From: Photobacterium profundum SS9
GTDB taxonomy: Bacteria; Pseudomonadota; Gammaproteobacteria; Enterobacterales; Vibrionaceae
Length of the DNA: 64,000 bases
Assembly: GCF_000196255.1 (NCBI RefSeq)
Contig: NC_006371.1
Coordinates: forward strand, 510,332-574,331
Reading direction: 5' to 3'
Both the position numbers and the translations under genes were made by a program. Shown one piece after another: positions 44,526 through 54,093 of the stretch. Under the pieces are notes generated by a model. That model was not told the DNA's origin. It made no database searches and was given only the letters and a program-made list of their open reading frames with translations. Position 1 is the first letter of the stretch, and each line of letters starts with the position of its first letter.

Positions 44526-45444
44526 GTCTGCCTCCTTGTTATTAGATGCTTCTTCAGCAAATTTAAAATGCGATTTTATGCATTAAGCCAAATTTCCATT
44601 TAGAGTTTTTACTTAATTCCCGACTAGAATCACATCTCATATTTTAATAGTGAGTTTTTTATTCATATTCGTATGAAAAATATTTTCTAAACTCAGTGAG
44701 GATTACTATAGGTTGTCGTTTCTTTTATAACCACCACTGATGTTAATTAAATGTATAAAATGCTACGCCGATCTCATATGAAATTTAAATGCAAATTTAT
44801 TTACCTTTATAAGTGGTTGATTTTAATTGCTAAGTTTTATTTTCTTGAACTTGATCACGAAAGGTGCATTTGGATTGTAATGCGATGGTGGAATAGTTGT
44901 TAGTAGCTTTGTTAATGAAAAATTATTTTCATATGTTTCAATCTGATTAACTATTGAGCGTTATTGTGATGGTAAAATCGTATTGAACACGCTGAATGCT
45001 TAATGATTTCGTATCTGGTTGATAAGAATACAGATAGGAAAATGATGGTGTATTCGTGATTTTTAAAGGTATTCATATGTATAACAAATAGCTTAACCAC
45101 AGGTTTGGAATCAATGGTTATATTTCATGAACATATTAACCGGTATGTGGTTTTACTTATTTTAATTTAATAATAAAACGTCGATTAATTATGTGATTGA
45201 TGATTGTGTGAGATGGCTTTTTTGAATTAGATCAAAACGTTTTTTATATTGATACCGAAGAGCAAATTGACTTACCCAAAGAATCAGTACAGAACAAACA
45301 GACTTAAGATCACAAAAAAAAACATTCATTTCGTTTTTTGTTGATAATGAAATGTTCATTTCGTATAACTGAGTCATTGAAATAATCCAACCACGATGAC
45401 GCGTTGATTGTCGTTTTATAACGCGCTTGAGAAAGGAATCGAGA
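44526..45444. promoter_or_regulatory. Large divergent control region of module B with three operator-like repeats
   Basis: About 920 bases without a convincing gene, between the transporter operon and iolC. TGAAAAATATTTTCTA (44674-44689), TGAAAAATTATTTTCA (44917-44932, inside an 18-base near palindrome) and TGAAATGTTCATTTCG (45348-45363) match the iol repeat. The last is about 80 bases before iolC. The region is very AT-rich and may hold further sites. Confidence 0.65.
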
Positions 45445-47352
45445 ATGAAACACGACAGCAAAACATTAGATCTTATTTGTATGGGACGGGTGGCTGTTGA
45501 CTTGTATGGTCAACAAATAGGTGCGCGTTTGGAAGATATGGGCTCCTTTTCTAAATATCTTGGTGGGTCGTCGGGCAATGTTGCTTACGGTACTGCCCGT
45601 CAAGGTTTGAAATCATCTATGTTGGCACGAGTAGGCGATGAACACATGGGGCGATTTCTTCGCGAAGAGCTCAATAGTGTCGGTGTTGATACGAGTCATT
45701 TGATTACCGATGAAGAGCGTTTAACGGCACTTGTTATTCTTGGTATTAAAGATGAAGAGACTTTCCCTCTCATTTTTTACCGTGATAATTGCGCTGATAT
45801 GGCGATTACAGCCGATGATGTGTCAGAAGAATACATCGCTTCTGCACGTTGTTTAGCCATTACAGGTACACATCTATCTAACCCTCAAACGCGTGATGCA
45901 GTACTTACTGCTTTAAAATATGCCCGTCGCCATGGTGTGAAAACAGCATTAGATATCGATTATCGTCCTGTTCTATGGGGGCTAACGTCATTGGGTGATG
46001 GCGAAAATCGTTTTATTGAATCAGGGAAAGTAACAGACCAACTACAAGAAGTGTTGGGGCTGTTTGATTTGATCGTTGGTACAGAAGAAGAGTTTCACAT
46101 TGCGGGTGGCTCAACCAACAGTATTGATGCCCTTCGTGCAGTGCGTCAGGTAAGCCAAGCTGAACTCGTGTGTAAAAGAGGGGCGTTAGGCTGTTCTGTA
46201 TTCAGTAACGATATTCCTAATGATCTGGATGATGGTATTACCATTCAAGGTGTCAGAGTCGATGTATTAAATGTGCTAGGCGCGGGCGATGCCTTTATGT
46301 CGGGTCTATTACGTGGCTATTTAAGTGACGAAGGCTGGGAAAAAGCGTGTGCTTACGCCAATGCCTGTGGGGCATTAGTGGTTTCTCGTCATGGTTGTGC
46401 ACCCTCTATGCCTACAAAAGTAGAGCTTGATGATTACTTGAGCCGTGCTAACGACGTACCACGTCCAGATATAGACGCACGCTTAAACCACCTACACCGT
46501 GTTACCACCCGTAAGCCAAATTGGGAAGAATTATGCGTTCTTGCGTTTGACCACCGCATTCAATTTGTAGATATGGTGCGAGAAGCCGGAGTCGATTTCG
46601 ACAGTATAAAGCCGCTAAAAAAACTCATTTTACAAGCGAGCCAAGAAGTTGTTGAAGAAGCAGGATTACAAGGTAAAGCGGGCATCTTATGTGATGGTAC
46701 GTTCGGTCAAGACGTATTGAATGAAGTGACAGGGTCTGGCTGGTGGATAGGGCGACCAATCGAGCTTCCGGGATCTCGTCCGCTGCGTTTAGAGCATGGC
46801 AATATCGGTTCTCAGTTAGTTAACTGGCCGCTTGAGCATGTGGTTAAATGTTTAGCCTTTTTCCATCCCGATGATCAGCACCCATTGCGCTTAGAACAAG
46901 AAAAAATGATCAAAGAAGTGTATACCGCTTGCTGCCAATCAGGTCATGAATTGTTGTTAGAAGTGATTTTGCCAGCAGATATGTCATCGTCAGATGATCT
47001 GTACCTTCGCGCTGTGCAGCGTTTCTATAACTTAGGGGTAAAACCTGATTGGTGGAAGTTACCGCCACAGTCTGTAGAAGGCTGGAACAACATTAGTGCC
47101 GTGATTACAGAACGAGATACTTACTGCCGTGGCGTCGTGATCTTAGGGTTAGATGCCCCAGAAGCAGAATTGAAAGCCGGTTTTGCCGCTGCTGCCAATC
47201 AACCATTAGTGAAAGGCTTTGCTGTTGGGCGCACCATATTTGGCCAACCTTCTCGCGATTGGTTAGCGGGCAAGATTGATGATCGCGCTTTAATAGAGAA
47301 GATTAAAGTGAATTACCACAACTTAATTACCTTGTGGCGTCAGCGCGGATAG
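45445..47352 (+). CDS. iolC: Bifunctional IolC kinase fused to DUF2090 aldolase domain, module B
   Basis: 635 residues. The N-terminal 330 or so form a PfkB kinase (ICMGRVAVDLYGQQIG; GGSSGNVAYGTARQG; LNVLGAGDAFMSGLLRG) that phosphorylates 5-dehydro-2-deoxygluconate. From about residue 350 a DUF2090 domain follows (ELCVLAFDHRIQFVDMVREAG; GILCDGTFGQDVL; WWKLPPQ; KGFAVGRTIFGQPSRDWLAG), thought to be the aldolase for the kinase product. So two steps sit on one chain, whereas module A uses separate genes. ATG 45445 follows AAAGGAATCGAG; an upstream TTG at 45427 is unlikely. Confidence 0.92.
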   Translation: MKHDSKTLDLICMGRVAVDLYGQQIGARLEDMGSFSKYLGGSSGNVAYGTARQGLKSSMLARVGDEHMGRFLREELNSVGVDTSHLITDEERLTALVILGIKDEETFPLIFYRDNCADMAITADDVSEEYIASARCLAITGTHLSNPQTRDAVLTALKYARRHGVKTALDIDYRPVLWGLTSLGDGENRFIESGKVTDQLQEVLGLFDLIVGTEEEFHIAGGSTNSIDALRAVRQVSQAELVCKRGALGCSVFSNDIPNDLDDGITIQGVRVDVLNVLGAGDAFMSGLLRGYLSDEGWEKACAYANACGALVVSRHGCAPSMPTKVELDDYLSRANDVPRPDIDARLNHLHRVTTRKPNWEELCVLAFDHRIQFVDMVREAGVDFDSIKPLKKLILQASQEVVEEAGLQGKAGILCDGTFGQDVLNEVTGSGWWIGRPIELPGSRPLRLEHGNIGSQLVNWPLEHVVKCLAFFHPDDQHPLRLEQEKMIKEVYTACCQSGHELLLEVILPADMSSSDDLYLRAVQRFYNLGVKPDWWKLPPQSVEGWNNISAVITERDTYCRGVVILGLDAPEAELKAGFAAAANQPLVKGFAVGRTIFGQPSRDWLAGKIDDRALIEKIKVNYHNLITLWRQRG

Positions 47353-47363
47353 GAGCCTTTATT

Positions 47364-49217
47364 ATGCCAGCTAAAAATACGATTCGACTCACCATGGCAC
47401 AAGCATTAGTGAAATACCTTATTGCACAAAAAGTGGAGATCGACGGTGAAACATTACCACTCTTTGAAGGTGTATTTGCGATATTTGGTCACGGTAATGT
47501 CGCGGGGGTGGGGGAAGCTTTATACCATGTTCAAGACCAACTACCGACATTTCGCGCCCATAATGAACAAGGCATGGCACATGCAGCTATTGCATTTGCC
47601 AAAGCGAATAATCGCCGCCGCATGATGGCAGCAACAACCTCTGTAGGCCCTGGTGCACTGAATATGGTAACGGCAGCGGCTTTAGCGCATGTTAATCGTT
47701 TACCTGTTTTATTATTACCAGGTGATACCTTTGCTACCCGTGAACCGGATCCTGTCTTGCAACAAATTGAAAATTGGAATGATCCAACGATCACTCCGAA
47801 TGATTGCTTTAAACCGGTAAGCCGTTTCTTTGATCGCATTACGCGCCCTGAACAACTGCTAAATAGTTTGCCGCAAGCGATGCGTATCTTAACGGATGCG
47901 ATTGAATGTGGACCAGTGACGTTGTCGTTACCGCAAGATGTTCAAACAATGGCATACGATTACCCAGAAAGCTTTTTCGCCGAGCGTATTCACCGTATGC
48001 GCCGTTTAGGTGCCGATGTCGTTGAAATTGAGCAAGCGATCGAGTTACTGAAAACGGCTAAAAATCCGGTGGTTATCGCGGGTGGTGGCTTGCATTACTC
48101 TGAAGCGTTACCCGAGTTTCATCAATTGGTTGAAACGTACCAGTTACCTGTTGGTGAAACACAAGCAGGGAAAGGGGCCTTGCCTTGGGATCACGCCTTA
48201 AATCTAGGATCGGTGGGTGTTACAGGATCGGCGGCGATCAATGAACTCGCCCGTGAAGCCGACGTGATACTAGCGGTAGGAACACGTTTGCAAGATTTCA
48301 CGTCTGGATCGCGCTCTTTATTTAGCCGTGATGCCCGCATTGTGTCGATCAACATCAACGGCTTTGATGCGATTAAACATAATGGTGTACCCGTTGTTGG
48401 TGATGCGAAACGCACTCTTCCGCAAATTACAGATTTACTTGAAGGTTGGCAGCCGAGTGCCGCTTGGTGTGATAGAGCAGAATCGTTACGCCAACAGTGG
48501 AATGAAACCGTCTCTATTGCCATGACAGATCGTGGAACTGATTTGCCCACAGATGCAGAAGTTATTGGTGCAGTAAATCGCGCCGCAGATGAGAAAGACA
48601 TTGTGGTTTGTGCCGCTGGTGGCTTACCGGGTGAATTACATAAATTATGGCGAACCAAATACGATAAAGGTTACCACCTCGAATATGGCTTTTCATGCAT
48701 GGGGTACGAGATAGCCGGTGGGCTAGGGGTGAAAATGGCGAAGCCTGATTCCGATGTCATCGTGATGATTGGCGATGGCTCATACCTCATGCTTAATTCC
48801 GAAATCGCCACATCCGTCATGTTAGATCAAAAGCTGATATTAGTGGTGTTAGATAACCGAGGCTACGGATGTATTAGCCGTTTACAACATGCTTGCGGTG
48901 GTGCTGGCTTCAATAACCTACTTAAAGACTGCAAGACCATTGATGGTGGCGCACCGAAAACAGACTTTGCCGCTCATGCTAAAGCGTTAGGCGCAAATTC
49001 TGAAAAAGTAGGCTGTATTACTGAATTAGAACAAGCCCTAATACGCGCAAAACAATCAGACAAAACCTATGTCATCACACTCGATACCGATCCGCTCAGT
49101 ACTACCGAATCTGGTGGTTCTTGGTGGGAAGTCGCAGTACCTGAAGTGTCGGAACGTGAGCAAGTCAGACTTGCAAGAAAGCAATATGAACTTGCCAAAC
49201 AACAACAAGTTATCTGA
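47364..49217 (+). CDS. iolD: THcHDO hydrolase (ring-opening), module B
   Basis: Second IolD, 617 residues. Glu site FRAHNEQGMAHAA and TPP motif from VMIGDGSYLMLN to VVLDNRGYGCISRLQ are intact. It is of the same family and length as the module A enzyme and is clearly diverged from it. AGGAG lies before ATG 47364, twelve bases after the iolC stop; an earlier frame start at 47334 inside iolC is not supported. Confidence 0.94.
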   Translation: MPAKNTIRLTMAQALVKYLIAQKVEIDGETLPLFEGVFAIFGHGNVAGVGEALYHVQDQLPTFRAHNEQGMAHAAIAFAKANNRRRMMAATTSVGPGALNMVTAAALAHVNRLPVLLLPGDTFATREPDPVLQQIENWNDPTITPNDCFKPVSRFFDRITRPEQLLNSLPQAMRILTDAIECGPVTLSLPQDVQTMAYDYPESFFAERIHRMRRLGADVVEIEQAIELLKTAKNPVVIAGGGLHYSEALPEFHQLVETYQLPVGETQAGKGALPWDHALNLGSVGVTGSAAINELAREADVILAVGTRLQDFTSGSRSLFSRDARIVSININGFDAIKHNGVPVVGDAKRTLPQITDLLEGWQPSAAWCDRAESLRQQWNETVSIAMTDRGTDLPTDAEVIGAVNRAADEKDIVVCAAGGLPGELHKLWRTKYDKGYHLEYGFSCMGYEIAGGLGVKMAKPDSDVIVMIGDGSYLMLNSEIATSVMLDQKLILVVLDNRGYGCISRLQHACGGAGFNNLLKDCKTIDGGAPKTDFAAHAKALGANSEKVGCITELEQALIRAKQSDKTYVITLDTDPLSTTESGGSWWEVAVPEVSEREQVRLARKQYELAKQQQVI

Positions 49218-49248
49218 TCTGCAGTCCAAATATTAATGGAGTATAACA

Positions 49249-50142
49249 ATGACAGTACAATTAGGAATTAATCCACTCACATGGACCAACGACGACCTTC
49301 CTTCACTTGGTGCAGAAACATCACTTGAAACCTGTTTAACAGAAGGGCGACAAGCAGGATTTACGGGTTTTGAACTCGGTAATAAGTTCCCGCGTGATGC
49401 AAGTGTATTAGGGCCGATTTTAGCCAAGCATGACGTTAAATTGGTATCAGGCTGGTATTCAGGTGAATTATTAACGCGTTCTGTAGAAGAAGAAATCGAA
49501 GCCGTACAACCACATTTAACTTTATTAAGAGAGTTAGGTGCAAAAGTAATGGTTTTCGCTGAAGTTACCAACTGTATTCATGGCGATCAAGATAAGTCTG
49601 TTTACCTTCGTCCTAAATTCCCGGCTGAACAATGGCGTGAATATGGCGAGAAGCTAACAAAATTTGCGCGTTATACCCAAAGCCAAGGGGTACAAATTGC
49701 TTATCACCACCATATGGGCACGGTAATCGAGACTGAAGCCGATATTGATAACTTAATGAAGCACACAGGGCCAGATGTTGGTTTGTTATTAGATACTGGG
49801 CACTTAACCTTTGCAGGTGCCGACCCAATTGTTGTTGCTGAACGTTGGGCGCATCGTATTAATCATGTTCATTGTAAAGATATTCGCCGTGATGTATTAG
49901 CCGATGTTAAAAATCGAAAAACAAGCTTTCTGGATGCGGTATTAAACGGCGTATTTACCGTACCGGGTGATGGTTGTATTGATTACTCAACACTGTTTAC
50001 CTTGTTAAAGAATAATGAATATCAAGGTTGGTTAGTGGTGGAAGCAGAGCAAGATCCTGCCGTTGCCAACCCGCTTACATATGCCACCTTGGGTTACGAC
50101 AATTTATCTCAATTAGCGAAAGATGCTGGCTTATTTAATTAG
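49249..50142 (+). CDS. iolE: Inosose dehydratase, module B
   Basis: Second IolE, 297 residues, exactly the length of the module A enzyme. LGINPLTWTNDDLPSLG, IAYHHHMGT, GLLLDTGHLTFAG, HVHCKDIRRD and VEAEQDPAVANP carry the metal and substrate residues. A ribosome-binding site (ATGGAG) lies upstream. It is third in the rightward iolC-iolD-iolE-mmsA operon. Confidence 0.94.
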   Translation: MTVQLGINPLTWTNDDLPSLGAETSLETCLTEGRQAGFTGFELGNKFPRDASVLGPILAKHDVKLVSGWYSGELLTRSVEEEIEAVQPHLTLLRELGAKVMVFAEVTNCIHGDQDKSVYLRPKFPAEQWREYGEKLTKFARYTQSQGVQIAYHHHMGTVIETEADIDNLMKHTGPDVGLLLDTGHLTFAGADPIVVAERWAHRINHVHCKDIRRDVLADVKNRKTSFLDAVLNGVFTVPGDGCIDYSTLFTLLKNNEYQGWLVVEAEQDPAVANPLTYATLGYDNLSQLAKDAGLFN

Positions 50143-50153
50143 GAGCAATTTAC

Positions 50154-51662
50154 ATGGAAACGGTTCAAAATTTTATTAACGGACAAATTACTGAAAGTCG
50201 TAGCGAGCGTTTTGCCCCTATTTATAATCCAGCAACTGGTGAACAAACGCGTCAGGTAGTGCTAAGTTCAGCCGCAGAAGTCGAGCAAGTTGTTGCCGTG
50301 GCAGATGCTGCTTTTCCCGCATGGGCAAAAACATCACCCCTAAAACGTGCCCGTGTGATGTTCAAATTTAAAGCCTTGCTTGAACAGAATATGGATAAGC
50401 TAGCGCGTATTATTTCTAACGAACATGGCAAAGTCTATTCAGATGCCGTTGGTGAAGTAACACGCGGGCTAGAAGTTGTCGAATTTGCTTGTGGCATTCC
50501 CCACCTACAAAAAGGTGAGCATTCTGCCAATGTAGGTACAGGTGTTGATAGCCACTCTTTGATGCAGCCATTAGGTGTGTGTGTGGGTGTTACTCCGTTT
50601 AACTTTCCTGCCATGGTGCCAATGTGGATGTTTCCAATTTCACTGGCAACGGGTAATACCTTTATATTGAAACCATCAGAGAAAGATCCTTCTCTAGCGT
50701 TAGAACTGGCGAAGTTGTTGAAAGAAGCCGGTTTACCTGATGGTGTTTTCAACGTAGTTAACGGTGATAAAGAAGCCGTTGATGTGCTATTAACCGAACC
50801 ACGCGTGCAAGCGGTCAGTTTTGTTGGCTCGACACCGATTGCAGAATACATTTATTCAACCGCATCGGCACATGGCAAGCGTTGTCAGGCTTTGGGCGGT
50901 GCGAAAAACCATTGCATCTTGATGCCAGATGCTGATTTAGAGATGGCGGCAAATGCCATTATGGGTGCAGCATTCGGTGCCGCTGGCGAGCGATGCATGG
51001 CGCTATCTGTTGCCGTTGTTGTTGGTGATGAAACGGGTGATAAATTAATTGCTAACTTAACCGATCAAATTGCAAAAATGCACATAGGCCCAGGTATTGT
51101 TGATGGTACAGAAAATGACATGGGTCCGGTTATTTCTGCGGTACATAAAGCGAAAATTTGTGACTACATAACAACAGGGGTTGAACAGGGCGCTTCTTTG
51201 TTAATTGATGGCCGTAATTTAGTCATTGAAGGTCATGAAGAAGGGTATTTTGTTGGTCCTACGTTGTTCGATAACGTATTACCAGAGATGACGATTTATA
51301 AAGAAGAAATCTTTGGCCCAGTACTGGCGATAGTACGTGTACCCGATTATCAAACCGGTCTTGATCTTATTAATCGCCATGAATACGGCAACGGTACGGC
51401 TATCTTTACGCGTGATGGCGAAACAGCACGTCAGTTTAGTGAAGACGTATTAGCGGGAATGGTGGGTATTAATGTACCTATTCCTGTGCCAATGGCGTTC
51501 CATAGCTTTGGTGGCTGGAAGCGTTCTGTGTTTGGCCCATTAAATGTGCATGGTAACGATGGTGTACGTTTCTATACCCGAATGAAAACAGTGACTAGCC
51601 GTTGGCCTGCCAGTGTTCGTTTAGAGCAACACACAAGTGCGTTCACGATGCCGACGATGTAA
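50154..51662 (+). CDS. mmsA: Methylmalonate-semialdehyde dehydrogenase (CoA-acylating)
   Basis: 502-residue aldehyde dehydrogenase that converts malonate semialdehyde to acetyl-CoA, the last step of inositol breakdown (IolA), and can also act in valine catabolism. VTPFNFPAMVPMWM, FVGSTPIAEYIYSTA and the catalytic Cys in GAAGERCMALS (C281) identify the MmsA/IolA group; it lacks the general-base Glu loop of ordinary aldehyde dehydrogenases, as CoA-dependent members do. AGGAG is upstream. It is the only copy in the window, so both modules must share it or module A relies on another elsewhere. Confidence 0.93.
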   Translation: METVQNFINGQITESRSERFAPIYNPATGEQTRQVVLSSAAEVEQVVAVADAAFPAWAKTSPLKRARVMFKFKALLEQNMDKLARIISNEHGKVYSDAVGEVTRGLEVVEFACGIPHLQKGEHSANVGTGVDSHSLMQPLGVCVGVTPFNFPAMVPMWMFPISLATGNTFILKPSEKDPSLALELAKLLKEAGLPDGVFNVVNGDKEAVDVLLTEPRVQAVSFVGSTPIAEYIYSTASAHGKRCQALGGAKNHCILMPDADLEMAANAIMGAAFGAAGERCMALSVAVVVGDETGDKLIANLTDQIAKMHIGPGIVDGTENDMGPVISAVHKAKICDYITTGVEQGASLLIDGRNLVIEGHEEGYFVGPTLFDNVLPEMTIYKEEIFGPVLAIVRVPDYQTGLDLINRHEYGNGTAIFTRDGETARQFSEDVLAGMVGINVPIPVPMAFHSFGGWKRSVFGPLNVHGNDGVRFYTRMKTVTSRWPASVRLEQHTSAFTMPTM

Positions 51663-51712
51663 TGTTACAAAAAATGTAATCTTGCAAATTGGTTAGAGCC
51701 ATTAAACAATAA

Positions 51713-51757
51713 CTCCTCATCAACGACTGACTGTTCGTTGATGAGGGGTTTCTTATT
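51713..51757. terminator. Terminator after the module B operon
   Basis: CCTCATCAACGA and TCGTTGATGAGG form a 12-bp stem; a T-rich tail follows. Confidence 0.8.
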
Positions 51758-52200
51758 TAGTACTCAATACCGACATGTAATTCGGTACGACGCTTTTTAA
51801 TGATAAATGCGCGAATGTTATCGTAGGCATAATTAAACACCAGTGCGTAAATCGTAATGAAAATAGTCACGCCAATGTCTAACCAGAATGCGTCGATAAG
51901 AGAAACATTTAAGATATACGCCATTACCGGAATGGTAAAAAAGAGTAAGCCTGCCTCAAATAAAAGTACAAAGAATATCCTAAGTTTCATGGTGCGTTCT
52001 TCACGATTACCAGGGGAAAAACGGTCAAAGATATAGTTAAAAATGAAATTCCATACCATGGCAATACTTGCAACAACTATCATGGTTCCTGAAAGGGTTT
52101 GAGGGTTGTGCTCGGTAAAAACAATTAAACCCAGAATGGATAAACTGACTGCTAATACTTCAAATAAAACCGCATGAAATATGCGTTCAAACGTCGACAT
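51757..52200 (-). CDS. PACE-family efflux protein
   Basis: 147-residue inner-membrane protein with four helices in two repeats of the bacterial transmembrane pair domain: IFHAVLFEVLAVSLSILGL ... FNYIFDRFSP, then KLRIFFVLLFEAGLLFFTIPV ... FNYAYDNIRAF. This is the PACE/AceI layout; such pumps export chlorhexidine and other biocides or, natively, polyamines. The Glu in helix 1 of each repeat is present. A longer open frame reaches 52482, but ATG 52200 with AAGG six bases upstream and the family length decide the start. Confidence 0.88.
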   Translation of the reverse strand: MSTFERIFHAVLFEVLAVSLSILGLIVFTEHNPQTLSGTMIVVASIAMVWNFIFNYIFDRFSPGNREERTMKLRIFFVLLFEAGLLFFTIPVMAYILNVSLIDAFWLDIGVTIFITIYALVFNYAYDNIRAFIIKKRRTELHVGIEY

Positions 52201-52426
52201 AATAAACCTTGTGCTACATTTTTCGTATGGGAGCGGGATTATTACGGTTAAATATGAAGAGTGAAAGTTAGCAGCTATCACGATGTGTGATAGCTGATAT
52301 TGTGCCAACCACAAAGTGAAGGTCAGAAACCTGATACAGAAATACTTACAAACGGAAGATGAATCCCACTCATTACAAGGTATGTAGACACAGCGTAATG
52401 AGTAGAGTGGTTGGAACACCAATCTT

Positions 52427-52975
52427 TTATTTGATGATGGAGCGAGCTGGGTTTCCTGCAACACGGTCATAGCTTGCAACATCTTTTGTCACGACAGAGC
52501 CAGCACCAATAACAGCACCTTCACCAATGGTTACACCAGGTAATATTATTGCGCCACCGCCAATCCAAGCTTTATCATTAATTGTGACTGGTTTTGCTAC
52601 TTCGTCGCCCGCAATACGTCTATCGGCATCAAGAGCATGAGAAGCCGTATATATTTGCACTCTAGGCCCTATCATTACGTGAGAGCCAATGTTCACATAG
52701 CCATTATCTAATATAAGCGCACCGCTGTTTATATAGCTTTGATTGCCAATAGATAAATGACTGCCATAACTCATATCGAGAGGGGGAATAATGCAGCTAT
52801 CAAGAGGAACCTTAATACCAAGGTTAACTAATATTTCATGCCTAAGATCTGAATTCGGTTCGTTATTGAAATGGCGAAGCAAGACAGAAGCTTCTTCCCG
52901 TAACTTTTCTAACGCCTTACACTGGCAATTATAGACAATACCATTAAGCATTTTTTCTAATTCAGACATACACAT
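52427..52975 (-). CDS. Sugar O-acetyltransferase (maltose acetyltransferase type)
   Basis: 182 residues with the N-terminal mac domain (MSELEKMLNGIVYNCQC ... EKLREEASVLLRHFN) and a left-handed beta-helix of hexapeptide repeats (VNIGSHVMIGPRVQI; AWIGGGAIILPGVTIGEGAVIGAGSVV), ending AGNPARSI. The catalytic His is in IYTASHALD. It transfers acetyl from acetyl-CoA to a sugar; the acceptor is not evident. ATG 52975 or 52969 could start; neither has a strong ribosome-binding site. Confidence 0.88.
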   Translation of the reverse strand: MCMSELEKMLNGIVYNCQCKALEKLREEASVLLRHFNNEPNSDLRHEILVNLGIKVPLDSCIIPPLDMSYGSHLSIGNQSYINSGALILDNGYVNIGSHVMIGPRVQIYTASHALDADRRIAGDEVAKPVTINDKAWIGGGAIILPGVTIGEGAVIGAGSVVTKDVASYDRVAGNPARSIIK

Positions 52976-53066
52976 AATAACTTTAATAACGAAAAAACAT
53001 ATTCTACGTTCTATTTATCGATGCGCACATTTGTCTGCTTGATTTGTTACCTGATGCACATAACAG

Positions 53067-53321
53067 GTGCTAACGTCGATTGATTTAAACCAACGTTCAG
53101 CAAACCCTGCGTCATATCAAGCTCAAGCGGATAGTGTATTTGCCATACACTTACAGCGATTAGGCTTCCGCCTATTATTTGGTTACAGCAATGAGGGCGA
53201 ACTTTGCCGTATTTTAGTGGCCCCGCAAAAAATCGGATTATTACGCCGTTTGCTACTACGCATGATGGCAAAAATTGCACGCAATACTATTGAAGATAAA
53301 GGCGCACCAAAGACACTTTAA
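53067..53321 (+). CDS. Hypothetical protein or gene remnant
   Basis: An 84-residue frame from GTG 53067, without an evident ribosome-binding site. The C-terminal half is basic (KIGLLRRLLLRMMAKIARNT) and reads like the end of a larger protein. A hairpin with a T run follows at 53371. I do not recognise it; it may be the tail of a decayed gene. Confidence 0.3.
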   Translation: MLTSIDLNQRSANPASYQAQADSVFAIHLQRLGFRLLFGYSNEGELCRILVAPQKIGLLRRLLLRMMAKIARNTIEDKGAPKTL

Positions 53322-53370
53322 GCACTGCTTGCACAGAGTCCATGAGTGATTTGAGTAGATCAGAAGGTAA

Positions 53371-53398
53371 AAGGATCACAATTGTGGTCTCTTTTTAT
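53371..53398 (+). terminator. Possible terminator
   Basis: GGATCACAATTGTGGTCTC can fold with one G-T pair and is followed by five T residues. The loop is small. Confidence 0.45.
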
Positions 53399-53586
53399 TT
53401 ATAGTGCCTAAAAAATGATTTTTTGCTTGCTAATTAATCTGTTGTTGTTAGTTGCAGCATAAAACGTTGTTTTTTAAAATGTACTGTCATAAAATTGACA
53501 GCTGTAAATAAAGAGAACTGTGATGCTGATGGAAGTAGCTGCTCTCTAATAATTGAAAGTGAATAATAATTATAGTAAAGGCAAAA

Positions 53587-54093
53587 ATGAAAAGTAACGG
53601 TTTTACTTTAATCGAACTGGTCGTCGTAATTGTAATCCTTGGCATCCTGTCTGTAACTGCTGCACCACGATTTTTGAATATACAGAGTGATGCTAGAATA
53701 TCGGTTCTTAAGGGTTTCGTTGGTGCGTACAAAGCGACAGATGGGATCGTTATGGGCAAAGCTACAATGCATGGATTAGAAAGTAGTTGGTCAACGGTTA
53801 AGATCCCAAATACTGATTTATATGTTGAATCTGGAATGATGTTAATAACTAAAGATAACATCATGAATGCTATGAATATTGATGGTTTACATATCACGCA
53901 ACTTGGGTCTGATAATATGTATGACTCATCATCAATGACAGCTCAAAGTAGAATGGTTTTAGTATATCAAGCAAATAAACAACTTGAACCAACTGAAATT
54001 AAGACTTCAATGTGTTTTATTGTGATCAGAAAGAATGATGCTCCCAAAACATTAGGTGAGTTTAAAATTGAGCAGTATATTAGCGGTTGTTAG
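53587..54093 (+). CDS. Type IV pilin-like protein (MSHA-like)
   Basis: 168 residues. It begins MKSNG-FTLIELVVVIVILGILSVTAAPRF: a short leader ending in Gly, then Phe and the Glu at +5, so it would be cut and N-methylated by a prepilin peptidase. Two Cys (ETSMCF-like TSMCFIV and the final GC) could close the usual C-terminal disulfide. AAAGGC lies before the ATG. The region after the N-terminal helix (LNIQSDARISVLKG) resembles MshA-type pilins. No assembly genes are near, so it must use machinery encoded elsewhere. Confidence 0.85.
   Translation: MKSNGFTLIELVVVIVILGILSVTAAPRFLNIQSDARISVLKGFVGAYKATDGIVMGKATMHGLESSWSTVKIPNTDLYVESGMMLITKDNIMNAMNIDGLHITQLGSDNMYDSSSMTAQSRMVLVYQANKQLEPTEIKTSMCFIVIRKNDAPKTLGEFKIEQYISGC

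Noticed and set aside
47531..48658. Long minus-strand frames inside iolD of module B
   Set aside because: They overlap a well-supported gene, have no ribosome-binding site and are low in family-like motifs.
26073..51662. The two iol modules as a recent tandem duplication
   Set aside because: Paired proteins differ clearly in sequence, gene order differs and the aldolase and transporter types are unrelated.
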